A stretch of DNA of 64,000 nucleotides from Acanthopleura granulata. Taxonomy: Eukaryota > Mollusca > Polyplacophora > Chitonida > Chitonidae. The position numbers and the translations under genes were made by a program. Numbering within the stretch: position 1 is the first letter of the stretch; the number at the start of each line of letters is the position of its first letter. Shown one piece after another: positions 44,887 through 58,384 of this stretch. The stretch covers positions 32,490,299 through 32,554,298 of the forward strand of contig JABBOT010000080.1 of the NCBI GenBank assembly GCA_016165875.1. Direction: 5' to 3'. Under the pieces are notes generated by a model. That model did not search any database. It was not told where the DNA came from and saw only the letters and a program-made list of their open reading frames with translations.

Positions 44887-46700
44887 TTGTTCTTCTGACG
44901 GGTGAGCCGTGGCCTAGTGGGTTTACCTTCACACTGATCAAATGACCACATGAGCCTAAAGCATCTGGATCGACCCCAGCCGGGAAGACCTTGTGTAAGA
45001 ACGGCTGGGGTTACCTCTAGGCTAACTCGACACACACCTTTTCTTATTTTGTCAAGAAACACGTTTTTCTTTTGAGCGACCCTCATTTGGTTTTAACTTT
45101 TGTTTTGGGTAATATTTCTTTAAAGGAGAAAAAACGCGCATGTAATTCTTCTTTTTTATTGTGTTTTCCTTAAGGTGGCCGATAACATGTGCTCTGCCTT
45201 TGGTGTGATGTAAATGTGTAAACAGTCGAAATTGTGACCCTGTTCGTAACATGAGGGTTGAAAACCCACCATGCTTGTATTGGAAGTTGTCTCCAAAGCA
45301 GGAAAAAATGTAAAATAATTTAACTAAATGTAAAATGACAGTATAGAAACTAATATTCTTTCTAAAAGCTCAGTTGTCTCAATGGCAGTATTATCGAATC
45401 AGTCCTACACGACTCTTCAATTCGGAGGCAAATTCTGCACCCTGTTGCCGAAGTTACGCTTGTGTGATGTACCAGCGTACACCTTTTGCGGGTGCGCCGT
45501 TAACTAGTGGGTTTACCTTCCCACTGGTAAAATGAGCACGTGAGCCTAAAGGGTATAGATAGACACTAGACGGGAAGACCCTGTATCAGAAGGACTGGGA
45601 TTACCTGTGATTCGATTTGACTCTGACGCCTTTTTTATATTAAATATTGTCAGTGACCATTTCTTTCCTAGGTGTAAAATGACAGTGGAGAAACTAATAG
45701 GCTTTCAAAAACCTAGATTGTCTCAATGGCAGTACTATCCAATCACTTCTACACAACTCTTCAATTCAGAGGGAAATCCTGCGCTCAGTTGCTGAAATTA
45801 CGCTTGTGTAATCTAGCAGCCTACACCTTTTGCGGGTGCGCCGTTAACTAGTGGGTTTACCTTCCCACTGGTATAATGAGCACGTGAGCCTAAAGGGTAT
45901 AGAAGGACACTAGACGGGAAGACCCTGTATCAGAAGTACTGGGATTACCTTTGATTCTATTTGACTCTGACTCCTTTTTTTTATATTAAATATTGTCAGT
46001 GACCATTTTCTTCCCCTGACAAACTACACTTAGCCTGCGGCCATTTGTTTCGAGTTTGTCTTCCGATCCTTTTCCAGATATGACGGTTCAAAATCCAGCT
46101 TGTTTTTTTTTTTTAAAGTAACTACAAAATGTGTGGAAGTTAATTTTAAGAAAAATCGAGTGGTGGACATAAAATCACCTGTTTTAACTGGGCTGTGAAA
46201 CAATCATCTGTAATGTAGAATAGCTGTACTGAGAAGGTGTTTTAAATATGGTCATAGTTTGATGATTGAGATGGCCATTTACGTTGTTGTTAAAGAATGG
46301 GGAGACTAATGCTTGAGTGTATGGAACTCAGAAAGAATTTGACAAATTCTTATCGGCAAGTTAATCAACTATCCATACTTACATGTAAGAGACTTTACAG
46401 CGGTGTTATTATTCTTATGAGAGTGCAGTCATTATTGAGAGTGCATTACTTTGGACAGTGTTTGGTGTACACTGTGTTCACCGATACCAAAGAATTTAGC
46501 CTGTTTTCATTTTTAGACAGAAATTCTGAAGATCGTAATGTTTTGTGAGAAGACTGGCAAGGACAGTGAATGTCATAATCTGCGTATGTATTTACATGTA
46601 TGCATGTTTCTACCTGTGCCTATTGACGTATAGAGTTATCCGCCCATTTCATGTTCCGGTATTGCACCACAGAGAAATCAGCTATATGTACTGTAAAAGC
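44887..46700 (+). repeat. Satellite unit 5 (long)
   Basis: Matches unit 9 by private variants such as TTAACTAAATGTAAAATG and GGGTATAGATAGACAC. The offset between the two is 6,580 bp, twice the 3,290-bp period seen further right. Confidence 0.97.
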
Positions 46701-48510
46701 TTGTTCTTCTGACGGGTGAGCCGTGGCCTAGTGGGTTTACCTTCACACTGATCAAATGACCACATGAGCCTAAAACGTCTGGATCGACCCCAGCCGGGAA
46801 GACCTTGTGTAAGAACGGCTGGGGTTACCTCTAGGCTAACTCGACACTCACCTTTTCTTATTTTGTCAAGAAACACTTTTTTCTTTTGAGAGACCCTCAT
46901 TTGGTTTTAACTTTTGTTTTGGGTAATATTTATTTAAAGGAGAAAAAACGCGGATGTAATTGTTCTCGTGTATTGTGTTTCCCTTACGCTGGCCGATGAC
47001 ATGCTCTTTATGTATATCCTCTGCCTCTGGCGTGTTGTAAATGTGTAAACAGTCGAAATTGTGAACCCGTTCCTTATATGAGGGTTGAAAACCCACCATG
47101 CTTGTATTGGAAGTTGTCTCCAAAGCAATCGAAAAATGTAAAATAATTTAACTAAGTGTAAAATGACAGTATAGAAACTAATAGTCTTTCTAAAACCTAA
47201 GTTGTCTCAATGACAGTATTATCCAAACAATCCTGCACGACTCTTGAATTCAAAGGCAAATACTGCACCCAGTTGTTGAAATTGCGCTTGTGTAATGTAC
47301 CAGCTTACACCTTTTGCGGGTGAGCCGTTAACTAGTGGGTTTACTTTCCCTCTAGTAAAATGAGCACGTGAGCCTAAAGGGTATAGAAAGACACTAGACG
47401 GGAAGACCCTGTATCAGAAGTACTGGGATTATCTCTGATTCGATTTGACTCTGACGCCTTTTTTATATTAAATATTGTCAGTGACCATTTCTTTCCTAGG
47501 TGTAGGAAACTGATAGGCCCTCTAAAACCTAGACTGTCTCAATGGCAGTACTATCCAATGAGTTCTACACAACTCTTCAATTCAGAGGCAAATCCCTCAC
47601 CCAGTTGCTGAAATTACGCTTGTGTAATCTAGCAGCCTACACCTTTTGCGGGTGAGCCGTTAACTAGTGGGTTTGCCTTCCCACTGGTAAAATGAGCATA
47701 TGAGCCTAAAGGGTATAGAAGGACACTAAACGGGAAGACCCTGTATCAGAAGGACTGGGATTACCTCTGATCCGATTTGACTCTGACGCCTTTTTATATA
47801 TATTAAATATTGTCAGTGACCATTTCCTTCCCCTGACAAACTACACTTAGCCTGCGGCCATTTGTTTCGAGATTGTCTTCCGATCCTTTTCCAGATATCA
47901 CGGTTCAAATCCCAGCTTTTTTTTTATTTCAAAGTAACTACAAAATGTGTGGAAGTTAATTTGAAGAAAAATCGAGTGGTGGACATAAAATCACCTGTTT
48001 TAGCTGGGCTGTGAAACAATCATCTGTAATGTAGAATAGCTGTACTGAGAAGGTGTTTTAAATGTGGGCATAGTTTGATTATTGAGATGGCCATTTGCGT
48101 TGTTGTCAAAGAATGGGGAGACTAATGCTTGAGTGTATGGAACTCAGAAAGAATTTGACAAATTCTTATCGGCAAGTTAATCAACTATCCATACTTCCAT
48201 GCGAGAGACATTATACCGGTGTTATTATTCTTATGAGAGTGCAGTCATTAATGAGAGTGTATTACTTTAGAAAGTGTTTGGTGTACACTGTGTTCACCGA
48301 TACCAAAGAATTTAGGCTGTTTTCATTTTTAGACAGAAATTCTGAAGATCGTAATGTTTTGTGAGAAGACTGGCAAGGACAGTGAATGTCATAATCTGCG
48401 TATGTATTTACATGTATGCATGTTTCTACCTGTGCCTATTGACGTATAGAGTTATCCCCCCATTTCATGTATTGCACCACAGAGAAATCAGCTATATGTA
48501 CTGTAAAAGC
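46701..48510 (+). repeat. Satellite unit 6 (long, type A)
   Basis: Carries the GCGGATGTAATTGTTCTCG block, and its recurrent frame includes TTTAGAAAGTG. First of the type-A units. Its module has AACGTCTGG in place of GCATCTGG next to box B. Confidence 0.97.
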
Positions 48511-49986
48511 TTGTTCTTCTGACGGGTGAGCCGTGGCCTAGTGGGTTTACCTTCACACTGATCAAATGACCACATGAGCCTAAAGCATCTGGATCGACCC
48601 CAGCCGGGAAGACCTTGTGTAAGAACGGCTGGGGTTACCTCTAGGCTAACTCGACACTCACCTTTTCTTATTTTGTCAAGAAACACTTTTTTCTTTTGAG
48701 AGACCCTCATTTGGTTTTAACTTTTGTTTTGGGTAATATTTATTTAAAGGAGAAAAAACGCGGATGTAATTGTTCTCGTGTATTGTGTTTCCCTTACGCT
48801 GGCCGATGACATGCTCTTTATGTATATCCTCTGCCTCTGGCGTGTTGTAAATGTGTAAACAGTCGAAATTGTGAACCCGTTCCTTATATGAGGGTTGAAA
48901 ACCCACCATGCTTGTATTGGAAGTTGTCTCCAAAGCAATCGAAAAATGTAAAATAATTTAACTAAGTGTAAAATGACAGTATAGAAACTAATAGTCTTTC
49001 TAAAACCTAAGTTGTCTCAATGACAGTATTATCCAAACAATCCTGCACGACTCTTGAATTCAAAGGCAAATATTGCACCCAGTTGTTGAAATTACGCTTG
49101 TGTAATCTAGCAGCCTACACCTTTGCGGGTGAGCCGTTAACTAGTGGGTTTGCCTTCCCACTGGTAAAATGAGCACATGAGCCTAAAGGGTATAGAAGGA
49201 CACTAAACGGGAAGACCCTGTATCAGAAGGACTGGGATTACCACTGATCCGATTTGACTCTGACGCCTTTTTATATATATTAAATATTGTCAGTGACCAT
49301 TTCCTTCCCCTGACAAACTACACTTAGCCTGCGGCCATTTGTTTCGAGATTGTCTTCCGATCCTTTTCCAGATATCACGGTTCAAATCCCAGCTTTTTTT
49401 TATTTCAAAGTAACTACAAAATGTGTGGAAGTTAATTTTAAGAAAAATCGAGTGGTGGACATAAAATCACCTGTTTTAGCTGGGCTGTGAAACAATCATC
49501 TGTAATGTAGAATAGCTGTACTGAGAAGGTGTTTTAAATGTGGGCATAGTTTGATTATTGAGATGGCCATTTGCGTTGTTGTCAAAGAATGGGGAGACTA
49601 ATGCTTGAGTGTATGGAACTCAGAAAGAATTTGACAAATTCTTATCGGCAAGTTAATCAACTATCCATACTTCCATGCGAGAGACATTATACCGGTGTTA
49701 TTATTCTTATGAGAGTGCAGTCATTAATGAGAGTGCATTACTTTAGAAAGTGTTTGGTGTACACTGTGTTCACCGATACCAAAGAATTTAGGCTGTTTTC
49801 ATTTTTAGACAGAAATTCTGAAGATCTTAGTGTTTTGTGAGAAGACTGTCAAGGACAGTGAATGTCATAATCTGCGTATGTATTTACATGTATGCATGTT
49901 TCTACCTGTGCCTTTTGACGTATAGAGTTATCCCCCCATTTCATGTATTGCACCACAGAGAAATCAGCTATATGTACTGTAAAAGC
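48511..49986 (+). repeat. Satellite unit 7 (short, type A)
   Basis: Type A without the 344-bp duplication; the loss lies between the ACTCTTGAATTCAAAGG and GCGGGTGAGCCGTTAACTAG blocks. Shows that long-short conversion occurs within one sequence type. Confidence 0.97.
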
Positions 49987-51467
49987 TTGTTCTTCTGACG
50001 GGTGAGCCGTGGCCTAGTGGGTTTACCTTCACACTGATCAAATGACCACATGAGCCTAAAGCATCTGGATCGACCCCAGCCGGGAAGACCTTGTGTAAGA
50101 ACGGCTGGGGTTACCTCTAGGCTAACTCGACACTCACCTTTTCTTATTTTGTCAAGAAACACTTTTTTCTTTTGAGAGACCCTCATTTGGTTTTAACTTT
50201 TGTTTTGGGTAATATTTATTTAAAGGAGAAAAAACGCGCATGTAATTGTTCTCGTGTATTGTGTTTCCCTTACGCTGGCCGATGACATGCTCTTTATGTA
50301 TATCCTCTGCCTCTGGGGTGATGGAAATGTGTAAACACTCGAAATTGTGAACCCGTTCCTAATATGAGTGTTGAAAACCCACCAAGCTTGTATTGGAAGT
50401 TGTCTCCAAAGCAGGCGAAAAATGTAAAATAATTTAACTAAGTGTAAAATGACAGTATAGAAACTAATATTCTTTCTAAAACCTAAGTTGTCTCAATGGC
50501 AGTATTATCCAGTCAGTCCAGCACGACTCTTCAATTCAGATTCAAATCCTGCACGTAGTTTTTCAAGTTACGGTTGTGTAATGTAGCAGGGTACACCTTT
50601 TGCGGATGAGCCGTGAAGTAGTGGGTTTGCCTTCCCACTGGTAAAATGAGCACGTGAGCCTAAAGGGTATAGATAGACACTAGACGGGAAGACCCTGTAT
50701 CAGAAGTACTGGGATTACCTGTGATTCGATTTGACTCTGACCCCTTTTATCATATTAAATATTGTCAGTGACCATTTCCTCCCCCTGACAAACTACACTT
50801 AACCTGCGGCCATTTGTTTCGAGTTTGTCTTCCGATCCTTTTCCAGATCCTTGGTTCAAAACCCAGCTTTTTTTTTATTTCAAAGTAACTACAAAATGTG
50901 TGGAAGTTAATTTTAAGAAAAATCGAGTGGTGGACATAAAATCACCTGTTTTAGCTGGGCTGTCAAACAATCATCTGTAATGTAGAATAGCTGTACTGAG
51001 AAGGTGTTTTAAATATGGTCATAGTTTGATGATTGAGATGGCCATTTGCGTTGTTGTCAAAGAATGTGGAGACTAATACTTTAGTGTATGGAACTCAGAA
51101 AGAATTTGACAAATTCTTATCGGCAAGTTAATCAACTATCCATACTTTCATGTGAGAGACATTATACCGGTGTTATTATTCTTATGAGAGTGCAGTCATT
51201 ATTGAGAGTGCATTACTTTGGACAGTATTTGGTGTACACTGTGTTCACCGATACCAAAGAATTTAGCTTCTTTTCATTTTTAGACAGAAATTCTGAAGAT
51301 CTTAGTGTTTTGTGAGAAGACTGTCAAGGACAGTGAATGTCATAATCTGCGTATGTATTTACATGTATGCATGTTTCTACCTGTGCCTTTTGACGTATAG
51401 AGTTATCCGCCCATTTCATGTTCCGGTATTGCACCACAGAGAAATCAGCTATATGTACTGTAAAAGC
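49987..51467 (+). repeat. Satellite unit 8 (short, type B)
   Basis: Type B markers: CAGATCCTTGGTTCAAA and a recurrent frame broken early by ACTTTAG. Confidence 0.97.
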
Positions 51468-53280
51468 TTGTTCTTCTGACGGGTGAGCCGTGGCCTAGTG
51501 GGTTTACCTTCACACTGATCAAATGACCACATGAGCCTAAAGCATCTGGATCGACCCCAGCCGGGAAGACCTTGTGTAAGAACGGCTGGGGTTACCTCTA
51601 GGCTAACTCGACACTCACCTTTTCTTATTTTGTCAAGAAACACGTTTTTCTTTTGAGAGACCCTCATTTGGTTTTAACTTTTGTTTTGGGTAATATTTAT
51701 TTAAAGGAGAAAAAACGCGCATGTAATTCTTCTTTTTTATTGTGTTTTCCTTAAGGTGGCCGATAACATGTGCTCTGCCTTTGGTGTGATGTAAATGTGT
51801 AAACAGTCGAAATTGTGACCCCGTTCGTAACATGAGGGTTGAAAACCCACCATGCTTGTATTGGATGTTGTCTCCAAAGCAGGAAAAAATGTAAAATAAT
51901 TTAACTAAATGTAAAATGACAGTATAGAAACTAATATTCTTTCTAAAAGCTCAGTTGTCTCAATGGCAGTATTATCGAATCAGTCCTACACGACTCTTCA
52001 ATTCGGAGGCAAATTCTGCACCCTGTTGCCGAAGTTACGCTTGTGTGATGTACCAGCGTACACCTTTTGCGGGTGCGCCGTTAACTAGTGGGTTTACCTT
52101 CCCACTGGTAAAATGAGCACGTGAGCCTAAAGGGTATAGATAGACACTAGACGGGAAGACCCTGTATCAGAAGGACTGGGATTACCTGTGATTCGATTTG
52201 ACTCTGACGCCTTTTTTATATTAAATATTGTCAGTGACCATTTCTTTCCTAGGTGTAAAATGACAGTGGAGAAACTAATAGGCTTTCAAAAACCTAGATT
52301 GTCTCAATGGCAGTACTATCCAATCAGTTCTACACAACTCTTCAATTCAGAGGGAAATCCTGCGCTCAGTTGCTGAAATTACGCTTGTGTAATCTAGCAG
52401 CCTACACCTTTTGCGGGTGCGCCGTTAACTAGTGGGTTTACCTTCCCACTGGTAAAATGAGCACGTGAGCCTAAAGGGTATAGAAGGACACTAGACGGGA
52501 AGACCCTGTATCAGAAGTACTGGGATTACCTTTGATTCTATTTGACTCTGACTCCTTTTTTTTATATTAAATATTGTCAGTGACCATTTTCTTCCCCTGA
52601 CAAACTACACTTAGCCTGCGGCCATTTGTTTCGAGTTTGTCTTCCGATCCTTTTCCAGATATGACGGTTCAAAATCCAGCTTGTTTTTTTTTTTAAAGTA
52701 ACTACAAAATGTGTGGAAGTTAATTTTAAGAAAAATCGAGTGGTGGACATAAAATCACCTGTTTTAACTGGGCTGTGAAACAATCATCTGTAATGTAGAA
52801 TAGCTGTACTGAGAAGGTGTTTTAAATATGGTCATAGTTTGATGATTGAGATGGCCATTTACGTTGTTGTTAAAGAATGGGGAGACTAATGCTTGAATGT
52901 ATGGAACTCAGAAAGAATTTGACAAATTCTTATCGGCAAGTTAATCAACTATCCATACTTACATGTAAGAGACTTTACAGCGGTGTTATTATTCTTATGA
53001 GAGTGCAGTCATTATTGAGAGTGCATTACTTTGGACAGTATTTGGTGTACACTGTGTTCACCGATACCAAAGAATTTAGCCTGTTTTCATTTTTAGACAG
53101 AAATTCTGAAGATCGTAATGTTTTGTGAGAAGACTGTCAAGGACAGTGAATGTCATAATCTGCGTATGTATTTACATGTATGCATGTTTCTACCTGTGCC
53201 TTTTGACGTATAGAGTTATCCGCCCATTTCATGTTCCGGTATTGCACCACAGAGAAATCAGCTATATGTACTGTAAAAGC
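51468..53280 (+). repeat. Satellite unit 9 (long)
   Basis: Close relative of unit 5, 6,580 bp away, so a multi-unit block was duplicated. Confidence 0.97.
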
Positions 53281-55094
53281 TTGTTCTTCTGACGGGTGAG
53301 CCGTGGCCTAGTGGGTTTACCTTCACACTGATCAAATGACCACATGAGCCTAAAGCATCTGGATCGACCCCAGCCGGGAAGACCTTGTGTAAGAACGGCT
53401 GGGGTTACCTCTAGGCTAACTCGACACTCACCTTTTCTTATTTTGTCAAGAAACACTTTTTTCTTTTGAGAGACCCTCATTTGGTTTTAACTTTTGTTTT
53501 GGGTAATATTTATTTAAAGGAGAAAAAACGCGCATGTAATTCTTCTTTTTGATTGTGCTTTCCTTAAGGTGGCCGATAACATGTGCTCTGCCTTTGGTGT
53601 GATGTAAATGTGTAAACAGTCGAAATTGTGACCCCGTTCGTAACATGAGGGTTGAAAACCCACCATGCTTGTATTGGATGTTGTCTCCAAAGCAGGAAAA
53701 AATGTAAAATAATTTAACTAAGTGTAAAATGACAGTATAGAAACTAATGTTCTTTCTAAAAGCTCAGTTGTCTCAATGGCAGTATTATCGAATCAGTCCT
53801 ACACGACTCTTCAATTCGGAGGGAAATTCTGCACCCTGTTGCCGAAGTTACGCTTGTGTGATATACCAGCGTACACCTTTTGCGGGTGCGCCGTTAACTA
53901 GTGGGTTTAACTTCCCACTGGTAAAATGAGCACGTGAGCCTAAAGGGTATAGAAGAACACTAAACGGGAAGACCCTGTATCAGAAGGACTGGGATTACCT
54001 GTGATTCGATTTGACTCTGACGCCTTTTTTATATTAAATATTGTCAGTGACCATTTCTTTCCTAGGTGTAGAATGACAGTGGAGAAACTAATAGGCTTTC
54101 AAAAACCTAGATTGTCTCAATGGCAGTACTATCCAATCACTTCTACACAACTCTTCAATTCAGAGGCAAATCCTGCGCTCAGTTGTTGAAATTACGCTTG
54201 TGTAATCTAGCAGCCTACACCTTTTGCGGGTGCGCCGTTAACGAGTGGGTTTACCTTCCCACTGGTAAAATGAGCACGTGAGCCTAAAGGGTATAGAAGG
54301 ACACTAGACGGGAAGACCCTGTATCAGAAGTACTGGGATTACCTTTGATTCTATTTGACTCTGACTCCTTTTTTTTTATATTAAATATTGTCAGTGACCA
54401 TTTTCTTCCCCTGACAAACTACACTTAGCCTGCGGCCATTTGTTTCGAGTTTGTCTTCCGATCCTTTTCCAGATATGACGGTTCAAAATCCAGCTTGTTT
54501 TTTTTTTTAAAGTAACTACAAAATGTGTGGAAGTTAATTTTAAGAAAAATCGAGTGGTGGACATAAAATCACCTGTTTTAACTGGGCTGTGAAACAATCA
54601 TCTGTAATGTAGAATAGCTGTACTGAGAAGGTGTTTTAAATATGGTCATAGTTTGATGATTGAGATGGCCATTTGCGTTGTTGTCAAAGAATGTGGAGAC
54701 TAATACTTTAGTGTATGGAACTCAGAAAGAATTTGACAAATTCTTATCGGCAAGTTAATCAACTATCCATACTTTCATGTGAGAGACATTATACCGGTGT
54801 TATTATTCTTATGAGAGTGCAGTCATTATTGAGAGTGCATTACTTTGGACAGTATTTGGTGTACACTGTGTTCACCGATACCAAAGAATTTAGCTTCTTT
54901 TCATTTTTAGACAGAAATTCTGAAGATCTTAGTGTTTTGTGAGAAGACTGTCAAGGACAGTGAATGTCATAATCTGCGTATGTATTTACATGTATGCATG
55001 TTTCTACCTGTGCCTTTTGACGTATAGAGTTATCCGCCCATTTCATGTTCCGGTATTGCACCACAGAGAAATCAGCTATATGTACTGTAAAAGC
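53281..55094 (+). repeat. Satellite unit 10 (long, ends as type B)
   Basis: Left part like unit 9's neighbours, right part like unit 8. A mosaic, consistent with exchange inside the unit. Confidence 0.97.
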
Positions 55095-58000
55095 TTGTTC
55101 TTCTGACGGGTGAGCCGTGGCCTAGTGGGTTTACCTTCACACTGATCAAATGACCACATGAGCCTAAAGCATCTGGATCGACCCCAGCCGGGAAGACCTT
55201 GTGTAAGAACGGCTGGGGTTACCTCTAGGCTAACTCGACACTCACCTTTTCTTATTTTGTCAAGAAACACTTTTTTCTTTTGAGAGACCCTCATTTGGTT
55301 TTAACTTTTGTTTTGGGTAATATTTATTTAAAGGAGAAAAAACGCGGATGTAATTGTTCTCGTGTATTGTGTTTCCCTTACGCTGGCCGATGACATGCTC
55401 TTTATGTATATCCTCTGCCTCTGGCGTGTTGTAAATGTGTAAACAGTCGAAATTGTGAACCCGTTCCTTATATGAGGGTTGAAAACCCACCATGCTTGTA
55501 TTGGAAGTTGTCTCCAAAGCAATCGAAAAATGTAAAATAATTTAACTAAGTGTAAAATGACAGTATAGAAACTAATAGTCTTTCTAAAACCTAAGTTGTC
55601 TCAATGACAGTATTATCCAAACAATCCTGCACGACTCTTGAATTCAAAGGCAAATACTGCACCCAGTTGTTGAAATTGCGCTTGTGTAATGTACCAGCTT
55701 ACACCTTTTGCGGGTGAGCCGTTAACTAGTGGGTTTACTTTCCCTCTAGTAAAATGAGCACGTGAGCCTAAAGGGTATAGAAAGACACTAGACGGGAAGA
55801 CCCTGTATCAGAAGTACTGGGATTATCTCTGATTCGATTTGACTCTGACGCCTTTTTTATATTAAATATTGTCAGTGACCATTTCTTTCCTAGGTGTAGG
55901 AAACTGATAGGCCCTCTAAAACCTAGACTGTCTCAATGGCAGTACTATCCAATGAGTTCTACACAACTCTTCAATTCAGAGGCAAATCCTGCACCCAGTT
56001 GCTGAAATTACGCTTGTGTAATCTAGCAGCCTACACCTTTGCGGGTGAGCCGTTAACTAGTGGGTTTGCCTTCCCACTGGTAAAATGAGCACATGAGCCT
56101 AAAGGGTATAGAAGGACACTAAACGGGAAGACCCTGTATCAGAAGGACTGGGATTACCTCTGATCCGATTTGACTCTGACGCCTTTTTATATATATTAAA
56201 TATTGTCAGTGACCATTTCCTTCCCCTGACAAACTACACTTAGCCTGCGGCCATTTGTTTCGAGATTGTCTTCCGATCCTTTTCCAGATATCACGGTTCA
56301 AATCCCAGCTTTTTTTTTATTTCAAAGTAACTACAAAATGTGTGGAAGTTAATTTTAAGAAAAATCGAGTGGTGGACATAAAATCACCTGTTTTAGCTGG
56401 GCTGTCAAACAATCATCTGTAATGTAGAATAGCTGTACTGAGAAGGTGTTTTAAATGTGGGCATAGTTTGATTATTGAGATGGCCATTTGCGTTGTTGTC
56501 AAAGAATGGGGAGACTAATGCTTGAGTGTATGGAACTCAGAAAGAATTTGACAAATTCTTATCGGCAAGTTAATCAACTATCCATACTTCCATGCGAGAG
56601 ACATTATACCGGTGTTATTATTCTTATGAGAGTGCAGTCATTAATGAGAGTGCATTACTTTAGAAAGTGTTTGGTGTACACTGTGTTCACCGATACCAAA
56701 GAATTTAGGCTGTTTTCATTTTTAGACAGAAATTCTGAAGATCGTAATGTTTTGTGAGAAGACTGGCAAGGACAGTGAATGTCATAATCTGCGTATGTAT
56801 TTACATGTATGCATGTTTCTACCTGTGCCTATTGACGTATAGAGTTATCCCCCCATTTCATGTATTGCACCACAGAGAAATCAGCTATATGTACTGTAAA
56901 AGCTTGTTCTTCTGACGGGTGAGCCGTGGCCTAGTGGGTTTACCTTCACACTGATCAAATGACCACATGAGCCTAAAGCATCTGGATCGACCCCAGCCGG
57001 GAAGACCTTGTGTAAGAACGGCTGGGGTTACCTCTAGGCTAACTCGACACTCACCTTTTCTTATTTTGTCAAGAAACACTTTTTTCTTTTGAGAGACCCT
57101 CATTTGGTTTTAACTTTTGTTTTGGGTAATATTTATTTAAAGGAGAAAAAACGCGGATGTAATTGTTCTCGTGTATTGTGTTTCCCTTACGCTGGCCGAT
57201 GACATGCTCTTTATGTATATCCTCTGCCTCTGGGGTGATGGAAATGTGTGAACACTCGAAATTGTGAACCCGTTCCTAATATGAGTGTTGAAAACCCACC
57301 AAGCTTGTATTGGAAGTTGTCTCCAAAGCAGGCGAAAAATGTAAAATAATTTAACTAAGTGTAAAATGACAGTATAGAAACTAATATTCTTTCTAAAACC
57401 TAAGTTGTCTCAATGGCAGTATTATCCAGTCAGTCCAGCACGACTCTTCAATTCAGATTCAAATCCTGCACGTAGTTTTTCAAGTTACGGTTGTGTAATG
57501 TAGCAGGGTACACCTTTTGCGGATGAGCCGTGAAGTAGTGGGTTTGCCTTCCCACTGGTAAAATGAGCACGTGAGCCTAAAGGGTATAGATAGACACTAG
57601 ACGGGAAGACCCTGTATCAGAAGTACTGGGATTACCTGTGATTCGATTTGACTCTGACCCCTTTTATCATATTAAATATTGTCAGTGACCATTTCCTCCC
57701 CCTGACAAACTACACTTAACCTGCGGCCATTTGTTTCGAGTTTGTCTTCCGATCCTTTTCCAGATCCTTGGTTCAAAACCCAGCTTTTTTTTTATTTCAA
57801 AGTAACTACAAAATGTGTGGAAGTTAATTTGAAGAAAAATCGAGTGGTGGACATAAAATCACCTGTTTTAGCTGGGCTGTCAAACAATCATCTGTAATGT
57901 AGAATAGCTGTACTGAGAAGGTGTTTTAAATATGGTCATAGTTTGATGATTGAGATGGCCATTTGCGTTGTTGTCAAAGAATGTGGAGACTAATACTTTA

Positions 58001-58384
58001 GTGTATGGAACTCAGAAAGAATTTGACAAATTCTTATCGGCAAGTTAATCAACTATCCATACTTTCATGGGAGAGACATTATACCGGTGTTATTATTCTT
58101 ATGAGAGTGCAGTCATTATTGAGAGTGCATTACTTTGGACAGTATTTGGTGTACACTGTGTTCACCGATACCAAAGAATTTAGCTTCTTTTCATTTTTAG
58201 ACAGAAATTCTGAAGATCTTAGTGTTTTGTGAGAAGACTGTCAAGGACAGTGAATGTCATAATCTGCGTATGTATTTACATGTATGCATGTTTCTACCTG
58301 TGCCTTTTGACGTATAGAGTTATCCGCCCATTTCATGTTCCGGTATTGCACCACAGAGAAATCAGCTATATGTACTGTAAAAGC
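55095..58384 (+). repeat. Higher-order repeat 1: units 11 (long, A) and 12 (short, B)
   Basis: Units 55,095-56,903 and 56,904-58,384. The pair is 3,290 bp and is followed by an almost identical pair. Only scattered single-base differences were seen between the two pairs. Confidence 0.95.
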